Assembly (NCBI GenBank): GCA_020024075.1
Contig: JAHHUJ010000002.1
Span: forward strand, 1 to 35,067
Direction: 5' to 3'
Source of the DNA: Psychrobacter sp.
GTDB taxonomy: Bacteria > Pseudomonadota > Gammaproteobacteria > Pseudomonadales > Moraxellaceae
Length of the DNA stretch: 35,067 nt
Shown here: piece by piece, positions 15,845 through 24,094 of the stretch
How positions within the stretch are numbered: position 1 is the stretch's first letter
Layout of the letters: each line of letters begins with the position of its first letter
Program-made: the position numbers and the translations under genes
Notes under the pieces: generated by a model
The model's input: the letters and a program-made list of their open reading frames with translations, nothing else
The model's database searches: none
What the model was told of the DNA's origin: nothing

Positions 15845-18049
15845 TTATAGCTGAGCTGCTAGTTCAGCACCATCTCGAATCGCACGCTTGGCATCCAATT
15901 CTGCCGCTAACTTAGCCCCACCGATAATATGATACTCAGTCTTGCCTTTTTTAGTGGCTTTGCCTTTCTTAATATCGGTTACCGCTGGCATTAAGTCATT
16001 TACCGACTCTTGGCCGGCACAGACCACGATTGTATCCACCCGCAATAACTGGCTGTGTCCTTGAGGCGTAGTTACCCATAACCCTTCATTGGTGACTTTG
16101 TCATAGGTCACTCCCGGCATTTGCATCACCCCATGTGACTTAATATGAGCACGGTGCACCCAGCCAGTGGTCTTGTTTAAGCCTTTACCAAGACGACCTT
16201 CTCGGCGTTGTAATAAATACACTTGACGTATTGGCACAATTTTTTCAGGTTTGGTTAAGCCACCCTCAGTTTGATAATCGACATGGCCATCCACACCCCA
16301 CTCTTGCTTCCAATCTGCTACTGACAGCGGCTCAGGACGGTAGCTTGGGTCTTTTAGAGTTTCAGGCCCTAGCTCATGTAATGGCTGACCATGACGCGCG
16401 GTTAAGTACTCACTGACATCGAAGCCAATCCCGCCCGCACCGATAACTGCAACCGTCTCGCCCACAGCTTTTTCGCCCGATAATAGCTCAGCATAGCTGA
16501 TAACTTTTGGATTATCCGCCCCCTCAAGCTTACCTTCTAAGCTACGTGGCACAACACCGGTAGCAATTACCACATGGTCATAGTTGGCTTCATCTAGCAT
16601 CTCTTTGGTAACTTTGGTGTTTAGCTTGATGGTCACCCCTTGATGATTCAGCTCATTTAGGAAGTAGCGGGTGGTTTCAAAGAATTCTTCTTTACCGGGA
16701 ATCACTTTGGCATAGTTGAACTGACCCCCTAAGATATCTTTTGCTTCATAAAGCGTCACCTCATGACCACGTTTGGCTGCCACAGTCGCCGCTGACATAC
16801 CAGCCACACCACCGCCAATTACCGCTACTTTTTTCGGCTCTTTAGTAGGCTCGTAAGTTAGCTCAGTTTCATAACAAGCCTGAGGGTTAACCAAGCAAGT
16901 AGAGCGTTTATTTTCGAAGGTATGGTCCAAGCAAGCTTGATTACAAGCAATACAAGTATTAATACGATCCGTTTCACCATTTTTAGCTTTATTAACCCAG
17001 TCTGGATCAGCTAAGAAAGGACGCGCCATTTGGATAAGATCAGCCTGTGCTGATGACAAAATACTTTCTGCCGTTTCAGGCATATTAATACGGTTGGCAG
17101 CCATTACTGGGATAGACACATGCTTTTTCACTTCAGCAGTGTAATCAACAAATGCTGCACGAGGCACGCTAGTGACAATAGTTGGTACCCGCGCTTCATG
17201 CCAGCCAATACCGGTATTAATAATAGACACACCCGCCTCTTCTAAGGCTTTTGCAACGGTAATCACTTCATCCATGACATTGCCGTCTTTTACTAGGTCA
17301 ATCATAGATAGACGGAAAATAATAATGAAGTCTTCGCCCACAGCTTCGCGTACCGCTTTGACTACCTCAAGCGGGAACTTCATGCGATTATGGATATCGC
17401 CACCATACTCATCCTTGCGTTGGTTGACATGGCGTGATAAGAATTGGTTTAGCAGGTAACCCTCTGAGCCCATAATCTCCACACCATCATATCCTGCTTG
17501 CTTAGCTAGAGAAGCTGAGCGGGCATAATCCTCAACTGTGCTTTTGATGTTTCTAACACTCATCTGGCGTGGTTTAAAAGGAGAAATGGGAGATTTAACA
17601 GGACTAGCAGAGACCACAAATGGATGATAACCATAGCGACCACTGTGTAAGATTTGCATGATAATCTTGCTGTCATGTCGATGCACAGCACGGGTTAGAC
17701 GCTGATGATTAATCACATCTGCTCTGGTATTCATCGTCCCACCTGCAGGCAACAGCCAACCTTCACGGTTAGGAGAAATACCGCCAGTGATCATCATGCC
17801 CACACCGCCTTTGGCACGTTCAGCAAAATAGGCTGCCAGCTTCCCATAATTATAGAAGCGATCTTCTAGACCAGTATGCATTGAGCCCATAACAATACGG
17901 TTTTTTAATTTGGTATGACCCAAATCCAAAGGCTGAAAGATATGCGGATAAGGAACATTTGTGGCGGCAATATTAGTAGAGCCAGAGCCTTCCCCTGTGC
18001 CATTGCCATGTGAGTTGTTTAAAGCGTTAGAGGTAGCAGCGGTTGCCAT
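15845..18049 (-). CDS. fadH: 2,4-dienoyl-CoA reductase (NADPH)
   Basis: Reduces 2,4-dienoyl-CoA so that polyunsaturated fatty acids can enter beta-oxidation. The N-terminal FMN barrel (old yellow enzyme fold) holds Tyr198 in SEGYLLNQF and His284 in GWHEAR, the same 86-residue spacing as the catalytic pair in E. coli FadH. The 4Fe-4S ligands are Cys366, 369, 373 and 385 (C-x2-C-x3-C-x11-C). The FAD/NADPH domain begins with VAVIGGGVAGMSAA (about 408-421). At 734 residues it is longer than E. coli FadH (about 672), mainly through a Ser/Gly/Asn-rich N-terminal tail of ~33 residues. I chose the ATG at 18049, with AAGGA eight bases before it, over a TTG at 18073. It diverges from an acyl-CoA synthetase gene. 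Confidence 0.95.
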   Translation of the reverse strand: MATAATSNALNNSHGNGTGEGSGSTNIAATNVPYPHIFQPLDLGHTKLKNRIVMGSMHTGLEDRFYNYGKLAAYFAERAKGGVGMMITGGISPNREGWLLPAGGTMNTRADVINHQRLTRAVHRHDSKIIMQILHSGRYGYHPFVVSASPVKSPISPFKPRQMSVRNIKSTVEDYARSASLAKQAGYDGVEIMGSEGYLLNQFLSRHVNQRKDEYGGDIHNRMKFPLEVVKAVREAVGEDFIIIFRLSMIDLVKDGNVMDEVITVAKALEEAGVSIINTGIGWHEARVPTIVTSVPRAAFVDYTAEVKKHVSIPVMAANRINMPETAESILSSAQADLIQMARPFLADPDWVNKAKNGETDRINTCIACNQACLDHTFENKRSTCLVNPQACYETELTYEPTKEPKKVAVIGGGVAGMSAATVAAKRGHEVTLYEAKDILGGQFNYAKVIPGKEEFFETTRYFLNELNHQGVTIKLNTKVTKEMLDEANYDHVVIATGVVPRSLEGKLEGADNPKVISYAELLSGEKAVGETVAVIGAGGIGFDVSEYLTARHGQPLHELGPETLKDPSYRPEPLSVADWKQEWGVDGHVDYQTEGGLTKPEKIVPIRQVYLLQRREGRLGKGLNKTTGWVHRAHIKSHGVMQMPGVTYDKVTNEGLWVTTPQGHSQLLRVDTIVVCAGQESVNDLMPAVTDIKKGKATKKGKTEYHIIGGAKLAAELDAKRAIRDGAELAAQL

Positions 18050-18228
18050 AAAAAATATCCTTATTAAAATCAAAGTAACACGAAACCCAATAAGTAGTAA
18101 TGTTTAACAGAAATATATAACCAAGAGCATAGACCATACTCAGCATATGCCAGATGAGTCTTAGGCTAAGTCAATCTGATAATATCATTTAACCACCGTA
18201 TGTTAATATCGTTTTTATTGCCTTACAA

Positions 18229-18267
18229 TTAGTAGCTATTAGTAGTTATGTATTTAGTAGTTATATA
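18229..18267. repeat. Short tandem repeat with core TTAGTAGTTAT, 3 copies
   Basis: TTAGTAG(C/T)TA occurs at 18229, 18239 and 18254. The spacing is irregular (10 and 15 bp) and the array directly abuts the -35 box of the following promoter. Confidence 0.7.
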
Positions 18268-18297
18268 TTGACTAGATAAATTCAGTTAACATATACT
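18268..18297 (+). promoter_or_regulatory. Promoter of the acyl-CoA synthetase gene
   Basis: TTGACT (18268-18273), 18-base spacer, TATACT (18292-18297). It predicts a leader of about 110 bases. Confidence 0.6.
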
Positions 18298-18413
18298 CAT
18301 AACCATCGTATCATAAGCTGATTAAGCTAGGTCATGCAAAGGATATACAATGACCGTCTAGGCACTCTCACTAAGATACGAACTCTCTAAATTCTGATAA
18401 AGGACTATCTGCA

Positions 18414-20096
18414 ATGACCGATTATAGTACGGGCCTAGCTAAAAGTGAGGCCAACTACCAGCCATTAACTCCTCTACAATTTATCGCGCGCACAGCTTCT
18501 GTATATCCCAATAAAACCTCCATCATTTATGATGACTTGGTACAAGCACCGATTACCTACACTTGGTCACAAACTTATAGTCGCTGCCGCAATCTTGCGC
18601 ATGGATTAAGAAAGCTGGGTATTAATAAAGATGACACTGTGGCCATTATGGCGCCCAACACCCCAGCTATGGTCGAGGCCGCCTTTGGGGTGCCCATGTC
18701 ACAAGGCGTATTATGTACTTTGAACACTCGGCTAGACATCAATGCCCTGACTTTTTGTTTGCAGCACTCAGAAGCAAAGGCGCTAATCTTAGACAGTGAA
18801 TTTGTGGAGCATGTGGAGCTTATTGAAGAAACTTTTCCTAATTTGATTCTAATTCATGCCACCGACAGGGCCTATCCTGAGGTGGAACCTTTCGGAAAAA
18901 TGAGTTACGAGCAGTTAATTGAGTTAGGTGAATTCGATAATGAGCAAGCTGCAAAAGAATTTGACCAGACCATATACCCCGCAGATGAATGGGATGCTAT
19001 TGCCTTAAACTATACTTCTGGCACCACTGGCAGACCTAAAGGGGTGGTCTATCATCATCGAGGCGCCACGCTTAATGCTTTATCCAATATCCTTGATTGG
19101 GATATGCCGAAGTTCAATACTTATCTGTGGACCCTACCCCTCTTCCATTGCAACGGCTGGTGCTTCCCATGGACAGTGGCTGAACGAGCAGGTATTAACG
19201 TATGTTTACGTCAAATTGATGCCAACTTAATCCTCAAGCTGATTTCCAAATATAACATCACCCATTATTGTGCCGCGCCTATTGTGCATAATATGATCTC
19301 TACTGGCGATGAAGCGCTAAAACAAGCCATTACTCATACCGTGAATGGCTTTGTGGCCGGTGCCCCACCATCAGAGGCGATGTTAGAGAAGATGGAAGCC
19401 ATGAATTTTAATATCACTCACGTTTACGGCTTGACGGAGGTCTATGGCCCAGTGACTATCTGTGCAGAACATGACGAGTGGCAACAGCTGTCGGTAGCCG
19501 AGCGTGCTTCTAAGAAATCTCGTCAAGGTACTACCTCACATCTAATGACGGGGTTTGAAGTACTAAAACAAGGCACCAATGAGCCAGTTGCAGCCGATGG
19601 GACTGAAATGGGAGAGCTGGCATTAAAAGGCAATATGGTCATGAAGGGCTATCTAAAAAACCTCAAAGCAACCGAAGAAGCCTTTTCAGGCGGTTGGTTC
19701 CGCACTGGAGATTTGGGGGTGAAATATGCCGATGGCTATATTAAGATTATGGACCGCTTAAAAGACATCATCATTTCAGGAGGAGAAAATATCTCCAGTA
19801 TTGAAATCGAGAACATTCTTTATACTCTTCCACAAGTGAGTAGCTGCGGCGTGGTCGCCGCCTCCAATGAGAAATGGGGCGAAGTACCGGTGGCCTTTAT
19901 TGAAATTGCCGAAGGGGCTACTTTGACCCGCGAGCAGGTTATTGAGCACTGCCGCCAGAACTTAGCAAAATTTAAAGTACCCAAACACGTTATCTTCTGC
20001 GAAATCCCAAAAACAAGCACCGGTAAAATCCAGAAGTTCGAGCTACGTAATGCCGCTCAATCTATGGCCAATGAAGAGCCGAAGGTTATGCACTAG
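18414..20096 (+). CDS. Acyl-CoA synthetase, AMP-binding (medium/long-chain, AlkK-like)
   Basis: A 560-residue adenylate-forming enzyme that activates a carboxylic acid with ATP and CoA. The core motifs are in order: phosphate loop YTSGTTGRPKGVVYHHRG (about 200-217), THVYGLTEVYGP (A5 region), GWFRTGDLG and DRLKDIIISGGENISS (hinge), and the C-terminal catalytic Lys538 in PKTSTGKIQKFELR. The family resembles the acyl-CoA synthetases near AlkK/ACSM that act on medium- or long-chain fatty acids. Divergence from fadH supports a fatty acid substrate, but chain length cannot be read from sequence. The start at 18414 has AAAGGA upstream. A bidirectional terminator follows at 20132-20166. Confidence 0.92.
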   Translation: MTDYSTGLAKSEANYQPLTPLQFIARTASVYPNKTSIIYDDLVQAPITYTWSQTYSRCRNLAHGLRKLGINKDDTVAIMAPNTPAMVEAAFGVPMSQGVLCTLNTRLDINALTFCLQHSEAKALILDSEFVEHVELIEETFPNLILIHATDRAYPEVEPFGKMSYEQLIELGEFDNEQAAKEFDQTIYPADEWDAIALNYTSGTTGRPKGVVYHHRGATLNALSNILDWDMPKFNTYLWTLPLFHCNGWCFPWTVAERAGINVCLRQIDANLILKLISKYNITHYCAAPIVHNMISTGDEALKQAITHTVNGFVAGAPPSEAMLEKMEAMNFNITHVYGLTEVYGPVTICAEHDEWQQLSVAERASKKSRQGTTSHLMTGFEVLKQGTNEPVAADGTEMGELALKGNMVMKGYLKNLKATEEAFSGGWFRTGDLGVKYADGYIKIMDRLKDIIISGGENISSIEIENILYTLPQVSSCGVVAASNEKWGEVPVAFIEIAEGATLTREQVIEHCRQNLAKFKVPKHVIFCEIPKTSTGKIQKFELRNAAQSMANEEPKVMH

Positions 20097-20131
20097 ACGA
20101 CAATGATTGCTTTAATCAATAAGAAGTCAAC

Positions 20132-20166
20132 AAAAATGCCCATTGATATATCAATGGGCATTTTTT
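20132..20166. terminator. Bidirectional terminator between acyl-CoA synthetase and aminotransferase
   Basis: A nearly continuous palindrome: AAAAATGCCCATTGAT, centre AT, ATCAATGGGCATTTTTT. T-runs on both strands, between convergent genes. Confidence 0.95.
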
Positions 20167-20232
20167 ATTGTTTTATCTAATTTTATTGTTTTACCAAAAG
20201 CTTATGTCATCAAGCTTAGATGGCTCTCTTCA

Positions 20233-21378
20233 TTAAGCGGGCTGTACTTTATCCAATACCGCTTTAAAACGCTCTACCGCACCATCTATGTCGGTTAGTT
20301 TATCAAGACCAAATAGACCCAGACGGAAACTCTGGAAGCCATCAGGCTCACCCACTTGTAGCGGTACGCCAGATGCGATCTGCATACCGTGTTCAGCAAA
20401 AGCACGGCCTTTGTGTATCTCTTCATCATCGGTGTAACACACCACAACTCCTGGCGCTTGATACCCTTCCGCAGCCACGCTTTGGATGCCGCGATCTTCT
20501 AACAAGTCACGAATGCGATTGCCTAATTCCCACTGCGCTTGTTTTAACTCTTCAAAGCCAATGTCTTTAGCTTCCAACATCACATCACGGAACATACGTA
20601 AGCTGTCAGTTGGCATAGTGGCATGATAGGCATGGCCGCCATTTTCATAAGCACGCATGATAGTTAACCACTGCTTTAAGTCCAAACTAAAGCTATCAGA
20701 TTCTGTTGCTTCTACCTGAGCCACAGCTTTTTCGCTTAGCATCACAAGGCCTGCACATGGGGTGCTGCTCCAGCCTTTTTGTGGGGCTGAAACAAGGATA
20801 TCAATACCCAGCTGCTTCATATCCAACCAGATACAACCTGAGGCAATACAGTCAATAACCAACAAGCCGCCCACACTATGTACAGCGTCTGCCAACTGCT
20901 TGATATAGTCATCAGGCAATATCATGCCAGAAGCGGTCTCAACATGAGGAGCAAATACTAAGTCTGGCTTTTGCTCTTTAATCGCTGCCACAGCCTCTTC
21001 AATAGCTACCGGAGCGAAAGGATTTGGGGTGCCCTCTTCTGACTCACCTTCCACCTGATTTGCTTTTAATGCCGCTACTGAACTGGCAATCTTTCCTTTT
21101 TCTAAAATCTGAGTCCAGCGATAACTAAACCAACCGTTACGCACAACTAAGCAGTTCTTATCAGTGGCTAATTGGCGGGCAATGGCTTCCATAGCATAGG
21201 TACCTGAGCCTGGCACAATGGCCACAGCATCTGCTGCGTAAACTTGCTTTAAGTTACTGGATAAGTCATTCATTACCTGTTGAAATACTTTTGACATATG
21301 GTTTAAGGCACGGTCAGTATAGACCACTGAATACTCTAATAAACCATCGGGATCAACGTCGGGGCGTAATGCAGGCAT
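20233..21378 (-). CDS. Class V aminotransferase (alanine-glyoxylate / serine-pyruvate type)
   Basis: A 381-residue PLP enzyme of fold type I. Recognisable are GSGTYAMEAIARQL (about 57-70) at the phosphate-binding site, Asp176 in LLVIDCIAS, which contacts the pyridine nitrogen, and Lys201 in SAPQKGWSSTPCAGLVML as the Schiff-base lysine. The family moves amino groups from alanine or serine to glyoxylate or pyruvate, and related members act on aminoethylphosphonate. Nothing nearby fixes the substrate. The ATG at 21378 follows AGGAG. It lies downstream of the bacterioferritin genes on the same strand but is separated from them by the terminator at 21510-21540. Confidence 0.88.
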   Translation of the reverse strand: MPALRPDVDPDGLLEYSVVYTDRALNHMSKVFQQVMNDLSSNLKQVYAADAVAIVPGSGTYAMEAIARQLATDKNCLVVRNGWFSYRWTQILEKGKIASSVAALKANQVEGESEEGTPNPFAPVAIEEAVAAIKEQKPDLVFAPHVETASGMILPDDYIKQLADAVHSVGGLLVIDCIASGCIWLDMKQLGIDILVSAPQKGWSSTPCAGLVMLSEKAVAQVEATESDSFSLDLKQWLTIMRAYENGGHAYHATMPTDSLRMFRDVMLEAKDIGFEELKQAQWELGNRIRDLLEDRGIQSVAAEGYQAPGVVVCYTDDEEIHKGRAFAEHGMQIASGVPLQVGEPDGFQSFRLGLFGLDKLTDIDGAVERFKAVLDKVQPA

Positions 21379-21509
21379 AGCTACTCCTTTTTTTTATTCA
21401 AATTATATGTTGGGGTTCATCTAGTTATACCACAAATAAACCTTGCGTTTTTAGTATAGCTGTAACTGGCTAATGAGTACACCTTAACTGATGATTAAAC
21501 TAAATAGAT

Positions 21510-21540
21510 AAAAAAATACCAACTTACTTTTGTAAGCTGG
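21510..21540 (-). terminator. Rho-independent terminator of the bacterioferritin operon
   Basis: On the minus strand CCAGCTTAC-AAAA-GTAAGTTGG (9 bp, one G-T pair) is followed by a run of seven T residues after TA. Confidence 0.88.
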
Positions 21541-21608
21541 CATAAGTTGATATAAGCTGCTCTTAAATAAGCTAGACTCTATTAAGCTAAGGTATTGACA
21601 GCGCCTTA

Positions 21609-22079
21609 TTAGTCGTCAATTTTGGCTTGGACATAGTTTTCTAGACCCATAGCTTCGATCAACTCTTGCTGGGTATCTAGCCAGTCTGAATACTCTTCGT
21701 TACCTTCTTTTAAATCTAGTAACAGCTTACGTGACACATAATCTTGCTTTTGTTCACATAGCGTAATTGACTCGGTAATAGTGGCAAATTTCTGGTCTTC
21801 TAAGCGTACATTGCACTCAATCATCTCCGCCACATCTTCACCGATGAACAGCTTACCGTACTCTTGCAAGTTTGGCAGCCCCTCTAATAACAAAATACGT
21901 TCAATCAGTGCGTCTGACCACTTCATCTCAGCAATAGACTGTTTATAGAAGGCTTCATTTAACTCTTCAATACCCCAGTTTTTGGCAATACGAGCATGCA
22001 AAAAATACTGGTTAATGGCGATTAATGATTGACCAAGTACCTTATTTAACGCACTAAGGACTTCTTTATCACCCTGCAT
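21609..22079 (-). CDS. bfr: Bacterioferritin subunit, haem-binding type (degenerate ferroxidase site)
   Basis: A 156-residue four-helix bacterioferritin. By E. coli Bfr numbering it keeps Met52 (EMKWSD), the axial haem ligand, but its di-iron site is largely lost: position 18 is Ser, 54 is Trp, 127 is Asn and 130 is Tyr. Tyr25, Glu51 and Glu94 remain. It should therefore bind haem between subunits but not oxidise iron well. The gene directly upstream (22158-22637) has the opposite pattern, so the two probably build a mixed 24-mer. Paired subunits of this kind are known in Neisseria and some other proteobacteria. The ATG has AGGGGAAA upstream. It is 78 bases downstream of its partner and before a terminator. 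Confidence 0.93.
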   Translation of the reverse strand: MQGDKEVLSALNKVLGQSLIAINQYFLHARIAKNWGIEELNEAFYKQSIAEMKWSDALIERILLLEGLPNLQEYGKLFIGEDVAEMIECNVRLEDQKFATITESITLCEQKQDYVSRKLLLDLKEGNEEYSDWLDTQQELIEAMGLENYVQAKIDD

Positions 22080-22157
22080 AACTTTCCCCTACTTTTGCTT
22101 TAGCACTTATTGGGTGCTGAAATTATAAAATAATTCTGACCAATATGGCTTAATGGC

Positions 22158-22637
22158 TTATTCTGAAATATCGCCCATTTGGCTTTGTAAGTAGTTTTGC
22201 AGACCCATCATATCAATTAAACGAAGCTGCTGCTCTAACCAGTGTGCATGATCTTCTTCAGTATCTTCTAACTGAGCTACCAAGATATCACGAGTCACAT
22301 AATCATGCTCTTGCTCACAAAGGGTAATGCCCTCTTTTAGATGCTGCTGAACTTTGTATTCAAGCTCTAAGTCAAGCTTCAGCATTTCAGGAACCGTGCT
22401 GCCCACAGTAATGGCATCAACCGTCATGTCCGGCGTACCACCGATCATTAATAGACGACGGATGATGGCTTGAGCATGCTGGGTCTCATCTTGCATTTCA
22501 TGGTGAATACGATCATATAGCTTGCCGTAGTTCCATTCACCATACATCTCTGAGTGAATAAAATATTGATCGCGAGCCCCTAACTCACCCCCGAGCAAAA
22601 AGTTTAAATAATCAATGACTTTTTGACTGCCTTTCAT
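22158..22637 (-). CDS. bfr: Bacterioferritin subunit, ferroxidase type (lacks haem methionine)
   Basis: A 159-residue four-helix protein that oxidises Fe2+ and stores ferric mineral. All di-iron ligands are present: Glu18 (GGELG), Glu51 and His54 (DETQHAQ), Glu93 (equivalent of E. coli Glu94), Glu127 and His130 (TEEDHAHWLEQQ), and Tyr25. The haem ligand position 52 is Thr instead of Met, so it should not bind haem in a homodimer. It precedes the haem-type subunit, and the two look like an operon. bfd lies upstream on the same strand but is separated by 295 bases and a terminator. The ATG has AGGTAGCTACC upstream, a fair ribosome-binding site. Confidence 0.95.
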   Translation of the reverse strand: MKGSQKVIDYLNFLLGGELGARDQYFIHSEMYGEWNYGKLYDRIHHEMQDETQHAQAIIRRLLMIGGTPDMTVDAITVGSTVPEMLKLDLELEYKVQQHLKEGITLCEQEHDYVTRDILVAQLEDTEEDHAHWLEQQLRLIDMMGLQNYLQSQMGDISE

Positions 22638-22770
22638 GGTAGCTACCTTTTATTTATCTATTTCATTTACTTGTTTATTGGTTTATATAGTAACAAATTT
22701 AGAACAATTACACAGTGTTTTTTGGAACTGCGAATAGAGGAACTAATCTAAATGAGAAGTCCTTAGCCAT

Positions 22771-22805
22771 AAAAAAGTGAACCCGATATTCTCATGGCTC
22801 ACTTT
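22771..22805 (-). terminator. Rho-independent terminator of bfd
   Basis: On the minus strand AAAGTGAGCC pairs with GGTTCACTTT (10 bp, one G-T pair) and is followed by a T-run (A-run 22771-22776). Confidence 0.85.
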
Positions 22806-22889
22806 AAGTTTGTTTTTTATTATTATTCGTTCTTTTTTTTCTATTCTTATTTTTCTAATCTAAATCATTATCAAGCTGTTCTATACCAA

Positions 22890-22934
22890 GCTCTACTCAA
22901 TTAAGCACCTCTCAATTAAGCGCTACTCAACTTT
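22890..22934. repeat. Tandem repeat, 15 bp x 3, across the bfd stop
   Basis: Copies at 22890-22904, 22905-22919 and 22920-22934 with consensus GC.CTACTCAATTAA. The last copy overlaps the first bases of the bfd stop codon. There is no spacer between copies, so this is not a CRISPR. Confidence 0.85.
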
Positions 22935-23142
22935 ATACAGCATAGGCCAATTGACCCGCCAGTTCGCTATCCACGCACATTGCATGATGCTCTTCCAAAA
23001 AATCATTGACCATAGGCTCACAGCAGCCGCAGCAAGTCGCCACATCCAATGTTGCTTTTAAGGCATCCATAGAGTCGACCCCTGAAGCAAGGGCGGCTTT
23101 TATTTGACGGTCTTTAACATTACTACATATGCAAACGATCAT
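22933..23142 (-). CDS. bfd: Bacterioferritin-associated ferredoxin Bfd
   Basis: A 69-residue 2Fe-2S protein that passes electrons to bacterioferritin haem to release stored iron. The ligand pattern of the BFD-like fold is present: Cys-x-Cys in MIVCICSNV and Cys-Cys-x-Cys-Cys in TCCGCCEPM (two of these are extra cysteines). The frame extends to an ATG at 23166, but I start at 23142 because GAGGATATCGAG precedes that ATG and the family begins with this M-[YI]-V-C-x-C sequence. The Fur-box-like site at 23226-23244 fits the known iron-repressed expression of bfd in other bacteria. Bacterioferritin genes follow on the same strand after a terminator, so they are probably expressed separately. Confidence 0.9.
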   Translation of the reverse strand: MIVCICSNVKDRQIKAALASGVDSMDALKATLDVATCCGCCEPMVNDFLEEHHAMCVDSELAGQLAYAV

Positions 23143-23162
23143 CTCGATATCCTCATTTATTA

Positions 23163-23190
23163 GCATCTACTGGTTGGCATCTACTGGCTT
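23163..23190. repeat. Tandem repeat, 14 bp x 2
   Basis: GCATCTACTGGTTG (23163-23176) and GCATCTACTGGCTT (23177-23190). The array lies in the bfd leader and creates the spurious upstream ATG. Confidence 0.8.
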
Positions 23191-23225
23191 GCCAGAGCAC
23201 TTCCGGGTAATAAGTTGTCCTACAT

Positions 23226-23244
23226 GATAACGATAACGGTTCTT
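23226..23244 (-). promoter_or_regulatory. Candidate Fur box upstream of bfd
   Basis: GATAACGATAACGGTTCTT matches the 19-base Fur consensus (three GATAAT-like hexamers, the last inverted) at 13 positions by eye, with both direct hexamers well kept. It lies about 85 bases upstream of the bfd ATG. Confidence 0.5.
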
Positions 23245-23355
23245 ATTTACAATATTTTTTTATCGAAATTTCCATTAATTTACAAAACACTCCTACTTAG
23301 TAAAATTTGGTTTATAAAACTTAAGCACCCTATTCTTTAGTTCAATCAATTAAAT

Positions 23356-23384
23356 AAAAAAAAGACCAAGCTAAGCTCGGTCTT
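23356..23384 (-). terminator. Rho-independent terminator of dsbA
   Basis: On the minus strand AAGACCGAGCT faces AGCTTGGTCTT (one G-T pair, very tight loop), followed by eight T residues. Confidence 0.85.
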
Positions 23385-23452
23385 ATTTATATATTTAGTG
23401 GACAAATGAGAGATATTGAACAAGTAAGATACATTGGACAAACAAGCGAAAA

Positions 23453-24094
23453 CTATTTGCCTGCTTTTAAGTCTGTACGTACTTTTTTTACTAGATAGTC
23501 TACTACCTTTGGCACTTTCTCAGACTCACCTTGTACCACATATCTACCATGCACAACCACAGCGGGCACACCCGTTAACTGATAACGTTTGGCACCTGCT
23601 TTTGAACGAGCCACTTTGGTGCTAACCGCAAATGAGTTATATAAGTTGTTGAATTTCTTTTGATCTAGGCCTTGGCCCGTGTACCATTTAGATAAAGAGT
23701 TTTGGTCAAATAGACGTTTGTTGTCTTTATGAATAGCATCAAACAATTTATTGTGAGTTTTCGCTTGATAGCCCATTAATTGAGCTGCATAGAAGCCGCG
23801 TGCATTAACTTCCCACATTGGGTTTAGGGCAGCTGGTGACTCCATAAATAGGACATCGCTAGGCTTGGTTTTGGCCCATTTTTGCATATGCGGATTTAAG
23901 GCATAGCAATGCGGACAACCATACCAAAAGAACTCGCGAACAATAATTTTGTCGCCATTAATGCTTTCAGGATTATCCAATACTACATAGTCTTTACCTG
24001 CCACATAATCTGCTGCGGAGGCTGGCATCGAGGCTAAGCCTACAGCGGCAACTAAAGAGGCTAAAGCAAAACCTCGCTGAGAATAAAACTTCAT
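23453..24094 (-). CDS. dsbA: Periplasmic thiol:disulfide oxidoreductase DsbA
   Basis: Introduces disulfide bonds into exported proteins. The 213-residue precursor has a signal peptide with a probable cut after ASA at residue 27. The active site is Cys60-Pro-His-Cys63 in EFFWYGCPHCYALNP, the classic DsbA CPHC, and the cis-proline loop is TGVPAVVVHG. The start has AAGGAATTACG upstream. It is a single gene with its own terminator. Its leader contains a strong hairpin at 24163-24197. No dsbB is in the window. Confidence 0.95.
   Translation of the reverse strand: MKFYSQRGFALASLVAAVGLASMPASAADYVAGKDYVVLDNPESINGDKIIVREFFWYGCPHCYALNPHMQKWAKTKPSDVLFMESPAALNPMWEVNARGFYAAQLMGYQAKTHNKLFDAIHKDNKRLFDQNSLSKWYTGQGLDQKKFNNLYNSFAVSTKVARSKAGAKRYQLTGVPAVVVHGRYVVQGESEKVPKVVDYLVKKVRTDLKAGK

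Larger units (their letters stand above)
18050..18413. other. Divergent regulatory region between fadH and acyl-CoA synthetase
   Basis: 364 bases between two fatty-acid catabolism genes. It contains the repeat at 18229-18267 and a good promoter at 18268-18297 for the synthetase. No FadR/PsrA-like palindrome was recognised. The fadH promoter was not assigned. Confidence 0.55.
23143..23452. other. Intergenic region between bfd and dsbA
   Basis: 310 bases that hold the tandem repeat at 23163-23190, the Fur-like site at 23226-23244 and the dsbA terminator at 23356-23384. No small gene seen. Confidence 0.6.

Noticed and set aside
22807..22860. T-rich stretch between bfd and the bacterioferritin genes
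   Set aside because: Simple polypyrimidine DNA downstream of a terminator; no stem, frame or motif beyond base composition.
22890..22934. Three regular repeats that could be a tiny CRISPR
   Set aside because: Copies are directly adjacent without spacers and imperfect, and no cas genes are present. The same holds for 31680-31742 and 8846-8890.
23143..23166. Longer Bfd start at 23166
   Set aside because: The upstream ATG is created by the 14-bp repeat and has no ribosome-binding site; the ATG at 23142 has GAGGA and matches the family N-terminus.
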